Source: Bacteriovoracaceae bacterium UBA4573
Lineage (GTDB): Bacteria; Bdellovibrionota; UBA1018; UBA923
Assembly: GCA_002387735.1 (NCBI GenBank)
Contig: DGKJ01000015.1
Location: forward strand, 7,984-16,282
DNA length: 8,299 nt
Direction of reading: 5' to 3'
Shown here: in pieces, positions 1-6,131 of the stretch
Position numbering within the stretch: the stretch's first letter is position 1
How the letters are laid out: each line of letters begins with the position of its first letter
The notes under the pieces: generated by a model
Database searches by the model: none
The model's input: the letters and a program-made list of their open reading frames with translations, nothing else
What the model was told of the DNA's origin: nothing
Translations under genes and position numbers: made by a program

Positions 1-726
1 CGCTTGGTGCGGGCGCTCGACCCTGACGGCCAGTTTCCGAGCAATAAAGTGCGGGTAAACTACGAAACACCGGTCATTAATTTACCAGGTGGTGTTCAGA
101 TTCATCACGGCAATCAGTTCGAAGCGGTGCATGTTTTTAATTACGAAAATCCACTTTTGACGGACGGGTTGTCGCAGCCGGTACTTAATATTCCCTGGGG
201 CAGTTTTTATGTTTTAAAAATCGTAAATCGCTTTAAGTGGGAACGCGAATACGTGGATAAAGTGCGACCTGTTAAGGCGATGATCTTATGGGGCCTGGTT
301 TTCGACACCTGGTTTACCTTGAAGTTTGTTTTTATGTCGACGTTCTATTTTTTCAAAACACGTTTCATCTACAGTCCCAAACGTCGAAGTCGTCTAACAG
401 TGACTGCACAAATTCTAAAACAAGAGAGTACGACTTTTTTACAGGACCTAGAAGCCGATGCCAGACGTCTTTTAGACGAACAGCCTCATGTGCACACCGT
501 AATCATGGGGCACACCCACGGCCCAATGCACAAAGTTTATCCTGACGGGAAGGTATATATTAATACGGGTACGTGGACGCGAATGATCAGTCTCGATCTA
601 AGGGGGATCGGCAGTAATTACCGCCTTACCTTCGCAATGATCGAATACGACGACCAAGGTAAAGCCTTCGCTTCACTTCAGCAGTGGGACGGGGAGCATC
701 GCCCTCATCGTCCGTTTCTTAGTTAG
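1..726 (+). CDS. Metallophosphoesterase (calcineurin-like), 3' part
   Basis: This is the C-terminal part of a binuclear-metal phosphoesterase; the reading frame is open at the left edge, so the start and the first metal motifs (DxH, GDxxD, GNH) lie outside. Two late ligand motifs of the superfamily are visible: a histidine motif IHHGNQFE at 100-123 and GHTHG at 508-522, the latter followed by the usual 'vYINTGTW' strand (about 553-576). Between them sits a long insertion with a strongly hydrophobic, aromatic stretch (274-354) flanked by basic residues, which suggests membrane association or a lipid-binding cap. The substrate cannot be told; LpxH-like enzymes and general phosphodiesterases share these motifs. 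A 68-bp gap without a clear terminator follows, so it may or may not be co-transcribed with the signalling genes. Family assignment is firm, function is not. Confidence 0.82.
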   Translation, partial: RLVRALDPDGQFPSNKVRVNYETPVINLPGGVQIHHGNQFEAVHVFNYENPLLTDGLSQPVLNIPWGSFYVLKIVNRFKWEREYVDKVRPVKAMILWGLVFDTWFTLKFVFMSTFYFFKTRFIYSPKRRSRLTVTAQILKQESTTFLQDLEADARRLLDEQPHVHTVIMGHTHGPMHKVYPDGKVYINTGTWTRMISLDLRGIGSNYRLTFAMIEYDDQGKAFASLQQWDGEHRPHRPFLS

Positions 727-779
727 TGGCACAAAATACCGCTCTCTAGATCGTTTATCGAAATACCGATTCCCTATTG

Positions 780-785
780 AAGGGG
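780..785 (+). promoter_or_regulatory. Ribosome binding site deciding the CheW-like start
   Basis: AAGGGG lies 9 bases upstream of GTG at 795. An in-frame TTG at 777 lies just before this site and has no purine-rich leader of its own, so GTG 795 is preferred. Confidence 0.55.
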
Positions 786-794
786 TGTGGCTCG

Positions 795-1151
795 GTGAAG
801 CGTTATATTTGTTTTAATGCCAACGGAAATAGCTATGGGGTCGCGACTGACGACTTGGCGGGCGTTTCTGAACTTAGTCCAATGGCGTCTTATCCCGGTT
901 TGCCCAGCGGGGTTTCGGAAATCGCATATTGGAAAGGCAAGCTTTACGTAGTGCCTGAGTCTGATTTTTTCTCGCCGCAAGCGGGTGGCGCGGTTTATCT
1001 GTTTACCCATAGAAGCGCGCCAGCCTACGCGCTCGATCTCGCATTCAAAATTAGCGGTAATATTTCGGTAAAAAGAAACGACGGTTCTTTTACTGTGCTC
1101 TCCCTCGACGATTTGCAAAGACTTCGTCAGCGAGGGCAGCGTGCAGCCTGA
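795..1151 (+). CDS. Small divergent CheW-like protein (118 aa)
   Basis: The protein reads as a single, shortened CheW-like domain. It opens with a first strand and turn ending in a Gly-Asn-x-Tyr pattern ('F.anGnsYgV'). A helix and linker follow ('l.gvsEL', then 'yPGLPsGVsEIAYWKGKLYVVPE'), matching the 'lP..p..v.Gi...rG.iipv' core of the family. About 118 residues is short compared with the roughly 150 of classical CheW, and the second half is compressed. CheW proteins are cytoplasmic adaptors that connect receptors to CheA; no receptor or full CheA is in the window. The GTG start is chosen for the AAGGGG site upstream. The gene overlaps the next one by 11 bp, which suggests translational coupling and a shared job with the Hpt/CheW-like protein. 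The fold call comes from pattern recognition only; a plain hypothetical protein is the alternative. Confidence 0.6.
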   Translation: MKRYICFNANGNSYGVATDDLAGVSELSPMASYPGLPSGVSEIAYWKGKLYVVPESDFFSPQAGGAVYLFTHRSAPAYALDLAFKISGNISVKRNDGSFTVLSLDDLQRLRQRGQRAA

Positions 1152-1746
1152 AATGAAGTATAACTTTTTACTCGACGAAGAAGGTTATGTACGAGAGCTA
1201 CGCACGGCCCTTGATGGCCCTTCGAAAAGCCAGAGTATTGAAGAAAAAATTCGTGACGGATCGCTTTTTCGCGTGACTCATACGCTTAAAGGACTCTCTT
1301 TAATGATTGGCATCAACTCGCTCGTTCCGAGCTTGACGGATCTGGAGCGAGCCATAGCCGAGGGAAATTCTAATGCGATTGAAATGCGAATTCGAGACTT
1401 CCTAGACCAATTCGAAAATGAAGCGATGGCCCATTCAGCCGTTCGTGCGTCAAAAAAAAACGAGAAAAATTCAGGGAGTCAAAGTTCACTACTTCGCTTG
1501 CTTTTCAATGGAGGGGAATCTGTTGATCTACTGGTTTGGGAAATCGAACAAGTATTGTATGCCCCCCGTTTGATCTCTTGCGGAAAGCGATGTTACGTTT
1601 ACTATCGAAGGAGTCTGGTGCCAGTTGCGCGAGGCACTCACGGAAAGTGGGTGGTGGTTCGTGCGGTGGGTAATGGACTCGATGCATTGATTTGTGAAGC
1701 AGTTGATCTTGTTCCGGTTACGACTCAACAGTTAAAGGCAGCCTAG
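1141..1746 (+). CDS. Hpt domain fused to a CheW-like domain (kinase-less CheA-like)
   Basis: Residues about 1-100 form a histidine phosphotransfer (Hpt/CheA P1) four-helix domain. The hallmark is 'THTLKGLSLMIG' with the presumptive phospho-accepting His47 (codon 1279-1281), followed by the supporting 'L..LE.ai..g' helix. A charged Lys/Asn/Ser linker (about 101-115) leads to residues about 116-196, which read as a CheW/P5-like beta domain ('LLFNGGE.vdLLVweIeqV', 'yvyyRrsLVPV', 'vvvraVGNGldaL', 'vdLVPV'). The dimerisation and ATP-binding domains of CheA (P3, P4) are absent, so the protein cannot phosphorylate itself and would need a kinase from elsewhere, or act as a phosphate sink. The GTG start at 1141 has GAGGG five bases upstream; ATG 1153 in the same frame has no comparable site. 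It overlaps the preceding gene by 11 bp and ends 5 bp before the HD-GYP gene. The Hpt part is well supported, the CheW-like part less so. Confidence 0.72.
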   Translation: MQPEMKYNFLLDEEGYVRELRTALDGPSKSQSIEEKIRDGSLFRVTHTLKGLSLMIGINSLVPSLTDLERAIAEGNSNAIEMRIRDFLDQFENEAMAHSAVRASKKNEKNSGSQSSLLRLLFNGGESVDLLVWEIEQVLYAPRLISCGKRCYVYYRRSLVPVARGTHGKWVVVRAVGNGLDALICEAVDLVPVTTQQLKAA

Positions 1747-1751
1747 GCGAC

Positions 1752-2666
1752 ATGGCACCAAACGACAGCACTTATCTTTCAATTTCGCTCGCTACCCTTC
1801 GCGCGAACATTAAACTCGGGTTTGATGTCTTCATTCATATTTCTGAAAAGCATATCTTGTATATTCGGGGCGCCGATTCGATTGAAAACGAGCGTCTGGA
1901 GCGGCTGGCCTCTAAAAATGTTCGTCATCTTTATATTTTAGATAAAGATCGGGAAGCTTATGAAGTTTTTCTAAAAGCCTCGCAACGTGCGGCGCTTTCG
2001 GACCCCCATATGCCTTTGGCCGAGAAGGCCGAAGTGATCAACGGCCAGGCAAAGTCGGCCGTTGAAAAAATGTTCGAGAATCCCGAGTCCAAAGAAAATT
2101 TTGAAAAAGCCGAACAGAGTGCTCGGGCCCAGGTCGAGCTCTTAAAAAAGGTGCCGGCTGCGTTAGAAACCATGATGAAAATAGCCGAACACGACAAAAC
2201 CACCTACCAACACTCGGTGAATGTCTCGAATTTGGCGATCAGTTTGGCGGCAAAGCTTGGAGCAGCACCCGAGGTTTGTGAAATCGTAGGGACCGGCGCT
2301 TTATTGCACGACATCGGTAGGGGCGCCCTTACTCAGGGCGACATGACGGCAGACAAATATTCTCAACATCCCCGCGCGGGCGCCCAAATGCTCAAGGGAA
2401 AACCATACATCACGAAAGACGTGCTGGATATTATTCTGCTCCACGAAGAACGTTTAGATGGAAAAGGGTATCCCGGTGGCCTAAAAAAGATCGAGCAGTT
2501 ATTTCAGATTGTAGGGCTATGTAATTTGTATGACCGTCACGTGACCCTCATGGGCGAGCCCCCTGACCAGGCGTTCGCAAAAATCTCGGCAATGAATCCG
2601 CCACCCTACCAAAAAGAACTGATTCTTGCGCTGAAAGACGTGCTCGCCAAACACAAAATCTTGTAA
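1752..2666 (+). CDS. HD-GYP domain protein with altered metal site
   Basis: HD-GYP proteins hydrolyse cyclic-di-GMP in the cytoplasm. The N-terminal about 135 residues form a small alpha/beta domain of the kind often found before HD-GYP ('lsISLatLrani...DVFIHIsekhilYIRg', 'vrhLYIldkDreaYevFLkas'), then a helical, charged linker. The HD-GYP domain (about 140-304) shows His154, His186-Asp187 in 'LLHDIGR', His206 in 'HPRAG' and the signature 'HEERLDGKGYPGGL' (231-244). Three positions differ from the consensus. The second His of HHExxDGxGYP is Glu232. The metal-binding Asp of 'aDvyDAl' is Asn258 in 'LCNLYD'. The glutamate four residues before the first His is Thr150. It may be a weak or inactive phosphodiesterase, or a cyclic-di-GMP-binding effector. 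It starts 5 bp after the Hpt gene, so it is probably co-translated and may be the output of the CheW/Hpt pair. Family certain, activity uncertain. Confidence 0.88.
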   Translation: MAPNDSTYLSISLATLRANIKLGFDVFIHISEKHILYIRGADSIENERLERLASKNVRHLYILDKDREAYEVFLKASQRAALSDPHMPLAEKAEVINGQAKSAVEKMFENPESKENFEKAEQSARAQVELLKKVPAALETMMKIAEHDKTTYQHSVNVSNLAISLAAKLGAAPEVCEIVGTGALLHDIGRGALTQGDMTADKYSQHPRAGAQMLKGKPYITKDVLDIILLHEERLDGKGYPGGLKKIEQLFQIVGLCNLYDRHVTLMGEPPDQAFAKISAMNPPPYQKELILALKDVLAKHKIL

Positions 2667-2725
2667 ATTCGCTCCCGCTTGGTAATTTAGGAGGTGCATC
2701 CAAAAATTGTGCAACTGGAGTGTGA
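2667..2725 (+). promoter_or_regulatory. Leader of sdhCAB with two Shine-Dalgarno-like sites
   Basis: This 59-bp gap holds TAGGAGGTG at 2688-2696, close to a perfect anti-16S match but 29 bases before the sdhC ATG, too far to serve it directly. A second, weaker site, GGAG at 2717-2720, sits 5 bases before ATG 2726 and is probably the one used. A TGA at 2723-2725 blocks any upstream in-frame start for sdhC. After the strong site, GTG 2709 could open a 20-codon frame ending at TGA 2769-2771, inside sdhC. No convincing promoter hexamers or terminator were seen. Confidence 0.4.
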
Positions 2726-3415
2726 ATGCTTCCGAAAATATTTTCGTCCTCAGTTTTCAAGAAAATTTTGATGTCTTTGACCGGGTTTGGGTTGGTAGGT
2801 TTTCTGATTACCCACCTGATTGGCAACGCGAACCTCTACCGGTCGGGCAGCGACCCTTTTAATACCTACGCAGCTAAATTACATAGTCTCGGACCCATTT
2901 TAGAGGTCGCTGAAATAGGTTTGTTGGGCATGTTCGTGTTACACATAGTGACTGCCTTGCAGTTAAAGTTTCGTTCTCGGAACGCGCGTCAAGATCGCTA
3001 CGCTGTGAATGCCTCAAAAAAGGGCCCTAGCAAAAGTGGTTTTATTTCTCAGAACATGGCTCTGAGTGGGCTTTTGATTTTGGCGTTTGTGGTCCTTCAC
3101 GTAAAACAATTACATTTTGGTCCCGGAATGGACGCGGGTTATGTGACGAACGTCACTGGCGAGTCCACTCGAGACATTCATCGCTTGGTTGTTGAAACTT
3201 TTTCGGATCCTTTAAACGTCGCGCTCTATGTTGCAGCCATGATTGTACTTGGATTGCATCTGCGCCACGGTTTTTGGAGCGCCTTTCAATCTTTAGGACT
3301 CACTTGCGAAAGAAGCTCTAAGGCCCTGTACATTGCTTCTGGGCTACTCGCCGCACTTATTGCGGGTGGTTTTTTGTTCATGCCAATTTGGATTTACTTC
3401 GGGGTGCAATCATGA
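2726..3415 (+). CDS. sdhC: Succinate dehydrogenase cytochrome b558 anchor subunit SdhC
   Basis: This is the single membrane anchor of a type B succinate:quinone oxidoreductase; it binds two haems b and the quinone and carries electrons from SdhB across the membrane. At 229 residues it has the family's five hydrophobic helices, roughly 14-33, 60-80, 109-127, 162-183 and 199-224. The opening 'SSSVFKKILMSLTGFGL...THLIGN' and the 'HLRHGFWSAFQSLG' segment are typical of the b558 family. Likely axial haem ligands, one per helix in helices 1-4, are His30, His73, His125 and His178 or His181. ATG 2726 has GGAG 5 bases upstream, and an in-frame TGA immediately precedes it, so no longer start is possible. 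Its stop overlaps the sdhA start as ATGA. No separate SdhD is present, as expected for this type. Menaquinone as partner is inferred from the type B class. Confidence 0.95.
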   Translation: MLPKIFSSSVFKKILMSLTGFGLVGFLITHLIGNANLYRSGSDPFNTYAAKLHSLGPILEVAEIGLLGMFVLHIVTALQLKFRSRNARQDRYAVNASKKGPSKSGFISQNMALSGLLILAFVVLHVKQLHFGPGMDAGYVTNVTGESTRDIHRLVVETFSDPLNVALYVAAMIVLGLHLRHGFWSAFQSLGLTCERSSKALYIASGLLAALIAGGFLFMPIWIYFGVQS

Positions 3416-5337
3416 ATTTAGATTCTAAAATTCCGTCAGGTCCCCTTACTCAAAAGTGGGAAAATCACATAGCGAACTTAAAACTCGTAAACCCAGCTAA
3501 CAAACGAAAGTATACTGTGATCGTGGTCGGCACTGGTTTGGCGGGGGCCTCGGCCGCAGCTTCGCTGGCGGAGCTTGGCTACAATGTTAAAGCTTTTTTT
3601 ATTCATGACTCTCCCCGACGTGCCCATTCGATCGCGGCTCAAGGTGGCATCAACGCGGCTAAGAATTATCCAAACGACGGCGATACCGTTTGGCGTTTGT
3701 TCTACGACACAATTAAAGGCGGCGACTATCGCGCTCGTGAAGCCAACGTTTATCGATTGGCTCATCTGAGCACTGCGATTATCGACCAATGCGTGGCTCA
3801 GGGAGTTCCGTTTGCTCGCGAATACAGCGGTGAACTGGCTAATCGTTCGTTTGGCGGAGCCCAAGTTTCGCGAACCTTCTATGCTAGAGGCCAAACAGGC
3901 CAACAGCTTTTGCTCGGCGCGTACCAGGCTATGCTTCGTCAGGTTGATGCCGGTAAAGTGACAATGTACCCCCGTCGCGAAATGTTAGATCTTGTTTTAA
4001 AAGATGGGCGCGCCGAAGGTATTGTCGCGCGCGATTTGGTGACGGGCAAAATTGAACGGCACGCGGCCCATGCGGTAGTGCTGTGCACGGGCGGGTATGG
4101 TCGCGTGTTTTACCTTTCAACCAATGCCATGAATTCAAATGCAACGGCGGCTTGGCGCTGTCATCGCAAGGGTGCAGCTTTCGCCAATCCCTGTTTTACG
4201 CAGATTCATCCGACGTGCATTCCGGTAGCGGGAGAACATGCGCAGTCAAAGCTCACTCTTATGAGCGAAAGTCTGCGTAACGACGGGCGAGTGTGGGTGC
4301 CCAAACGCAAGGAAGACGCCAAGAAACACCCCAGCGAAATTAAAGACGAAGACCGGGACTATTATTTAGAGCGTAAATACCCAAGTTTCGGAAACTTGGT
4401 ACCCCGAGATGTTGCCTCACGAAATGCAAAAGACGTGTGCGATGAAGGTCGTGGTGTCGGCAGTAGTGGGCTTTCGGTTTATCTTGATTTTCGTGACGCC
4501 ATTAAACGTGATGGCGAAAACGTAATTCGCGAAAAATATGGAAACCTCTTTGACATGTATCACCGGATCACTGACGAAAACCCATACCAGGTGCCCATGC
4601 GCATGTATCCAGCGGTACACTACACCATGGGTGGGTTGTGGGTAGACTACAATCTCATGAGTAACATTCCCGGGCTTCACGTACTTGGCGAAGCAAATTT
4701 TTCGGACCATGGTGCTAATCGACTTGGCGCCAGCGCACTCATGCAGGGGTTGTGTGACGGGTACTTTGTCATTCCTTATACGATCGGTCACTACCTTGCC
4801 CAAGTCGGCGCTTTTAAGCTCGACTCCGAAAGTTCCGAGTTCAAAGCTGCCGAAGCCGCGGTGAACAACGAGATCAAACGCCTTATGACCGTAAACGAAA
4901 AAGGCAAACGGACCGTTAATGAGTTTTACAAAGATCTTGGAAAAATCATGTGGGACAAAGTTGGAATGGCCCGCAATGAAGCTGGTCTTAAGTCGGCAAT
5001 CTCGGAAATTCAAAAAATGCGGGCCGAGTACGGCGAAAATTTAAAAATCGGAGGCAACTCTTCCGAGTTAAATAAGAACCTCGAAATGGCTAGTCGTGTT
5101 GGCGATTTCTTAGAGCTAGGGGAATTGATGGCGCGCGACGCGCTGATGCGAAAAGAATCCTGCGGCGGACACTTTCGTGAAGAAAGTCAGACGCCCGATG
5201 GCGAAGCCGATCGCGACGACGCGAATTTTAGTTTTGTGGGTGCGTGGGAATATAAGGGCGCAAACGCCGAACCTGCATTGCACAAAGAAAATCTGGTGTT
5301 TGAAAACGTTAAACCTTCCCAGCGAAGTTACAAATAG
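3412..5337 (+). CDS. sdhA: Succinate dehydrogenase flavoprotein subunit SdhA
   Basis: The catalytic subunit oxidises succinate to fumarate (or the reverse) with covalently bound FAD on the cytoplasmic side. With ATG 3412 it is 641 residues, the size of the Bacillus/Wolinella-type subunit. The dinucleotide fold shows Gly40-x-Gly42-x-x-Gly45 ('VVGTGLAG'). The flavin-linking residue is His72 in 'RRAHSIAAQGGINAA'. Active-site residues by comparison with E. coli SdhA are His266 ('QIHPTC'), Arg289 ('SESLRND'), His403 ('AVHYTMGG') and Arg437 ('ANRLGAS'). The C-terminal helical and capping region includes 'MARDALMRKESCGGHFREE'. A TTG at 3388 extends the frame by 8 codons, but ATG 3412 is preferred: it forms the ATGA overlap with sdhC and has GGGGTG 5 bases upstream. 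All key residues are intact. Confidence 0.97.
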   Translation: MNLDSKIPSGPLTQKWENHIANLKLVNPANKRKYTVIVVGTGLAGASAAASLAELGYNVKAFFIHDSPRRAHSIAAQGGINAAKNYPNDGDTVWRLFYDTIKGGDYRAREANVYRLAHLSTAIIDQCVAQGVPFAREYSGELANRSFGGAQVSRTFYARGQTGQQLLLGAYQAMLRQVDAGKVTMYPRREMLDLVLKDGRAEGIVARDLVTGKIERHAAHAVVLCTGGYGRVFYLSTNAMNSNATAAWRCHRKGAAFANPCFTQIHPTCIPVAGEHAQSKLTLMSESLRNDGRVWVPKRKEDAKKHPSEIKDEDRDYYLERKYPSFGNLVPRDVASRNAKDVCDEGRGVGSSGLSVYLDFRDAIKRDGENVIREKYGNLFDMYHRITDENPYQVPMRMYPAVHYTMGGLWVDYNLMSNIPGLHVLGEANFSDHGANRLGASALMQGLCDGYFVIPYTIGHYLAQVGAFKLDSESSEFKAAEAAVNNEIKRLMTVNEKGKRTVNEFYKDLGKIMWDKVGMARNEAGLKSAISEIQKMRAEYGENLKIGGNSSELNKNLEMASRVGDFLELGELMARDALMRKESCGGHFREESQTPDGEADRDDANFSFVGAWEYKGANAEPALHKENLVFENVKPSQRSYK

Positions 5338-5345
5338 GAGTCGCC

Positions 5346-6131
5346 ATGTCACAAAACATTTCAGTAAAAGTGAAAGTTTGGCGCCAAGATGGGCCGCAGG
5401 CAACTGGTCAATTTGAGAGTTTTGATCTTTCCGGAATATCGACGGATATGTCGTTTTTGGAAATGCTTGATACGCTCAATGAACAGTTACTTAAAGAAGG
5501 CAAGCGACCAGTCGAGTTCGATAGTGACTGTCGCGAAGGTATTTGTGGTTCGTGTGGGTGCATGATCAACGGCATGGCGCACGGACCTGAGCGTGGCGCC
5601 ACAGTTTGTCAGTTGCACATGCGATCGTTCAAGAACGGGCAGACCATCGTGGTAGAACCTTGGCGAGCCACCGCTTTTCCGGTGATCAAAGACTTGGTCG
5701 TTGACCGTTCGGCATTCGATCGGATCATCGCCGCTGGTGGCTACGTGTCTGTGAAGTCTGGACGCCACGCCGACGCCAACGTCATGCTCGTGCCCAAAGA
5801 CACCGCCGAAAAAGCGATGGACGTAGCCCAGTGCATTGGTTGTGGCGCTTGTGTTGCTGCGTGTCCGAACGCCTCAGCGTCGCTGTTCACTGGAGCTAAA
5901 ATTACGCACTTGGCGCTATTACCTCAAGGCAAAGTGGAAGCGGCACGCAGAGTGCAGCGCATGACCGATCAAATGGATAGTGAAGGATTCGGTGGCTGTA
6001 CTAACATTGGGGAATGTCTAGCGGCTTGTCCTAAAGAAATTAAGATGGAAGCGATCGTGTCGATGCGCCGCGAGTTTATAAAAGGTGCCTTTGCCGAGCC
6101 GCCACGGCAAGCGGGTAGCGACAACGCTTAG
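5346..6131 (+). CDS. sdhB: Succinate dehydrogenase iron-sulfur subunit SdhB
   Basis: SdhB relays electrons from FAD to the SdhC haems through three clusters, all with complete ligand sets in this 261-residue protein. The [2Fe-2S] ligands are Cys62, Cys67, Cys70 and Cys88 in 'DCREGICGSCGC...ATVCQLH'; Cys72 is an extra nearby cysteine. The [4Fe-4S] ligands are Cys163, Cys166, Cys169 and Cys228. The [3Fe-4S] ligands are Cys173, Cys218 and Cys224. The spacing of the last four matches E. coli SdhB (C-x5-C-x3-C). The start has a strong site, ATAGGAG (5334-5340), which overlaps the sdhA stop, with an 8-bp intergenic gap. The gene ends the operon, and its TAG overlaps the stop of the opposing FG-GAP gene by 4 bp, leaving no intergenic terminator. 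Confidence 0.97.
   Translation: MSQNISVKVKVWRQDGPQATGQFESFDLSGISTDMSFLEMLDTLNEQLLKEGKRPVEFDSDCREGICGSCGCMINGMAHGPERGATVCQLHMRSFKNGQTIVVEPWRATAFPVIKDLVVDRSAFDRIIAAGGYVSVKSGRHADANVMLVPKDTAEKAMDVAQCIGCGACVAACPNASASLFTGAKITHLALLPQGKVEAARRVQRMTDQMDSEGFGGCTNIGECLAACPKEIKMEAIVSMRREFIKGAFAEPPRQAGSDNA
6091..6110 (-). terminator. Weak candidate hairpin downstream of the FG-GAP gene
   Basis: TTGCCG and CGGCAA form a 6-bp inverted repeat around an 8-base loop, 18-37 bases beyond the FG-GAP stop on the - strand. A short T4 run follows only after several bases, so it is a poor intrinsic terminator. It also lies inside the sdhB coding region, where such a repeat may be chance. Confidence 0.15.

Noticed and set aside
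727..794. Possible promoter or terminator between the metallophosphoesterase and CheW-like genes
   Set aside because: I saw no convincing -35/-10 pair and no stem followed by a T run in these 68 bases.
774..1118. 114-codon - strand frame opposite the CheW-like gene
   Set aside because: Its translation is rich in Arg with no domain pattern, while the + strand frame has CheW-like signatures, a ribosome site and operon overlap.
3388..3411. Upstream TTG start for sdhA
   Set aside because: ATG 3412 has a better-placed GGGGTG and forms the typical ATGA coupling with sdhC; the 8 extra residues match nothing in the family.
4417..5013. 198-codon open frame on the - strand inside sdhA
   Set aside because: It lies wholly antisense to a gene with all family residues intact, shows no recognisable motif, and fits the shadow of a long coding frame.
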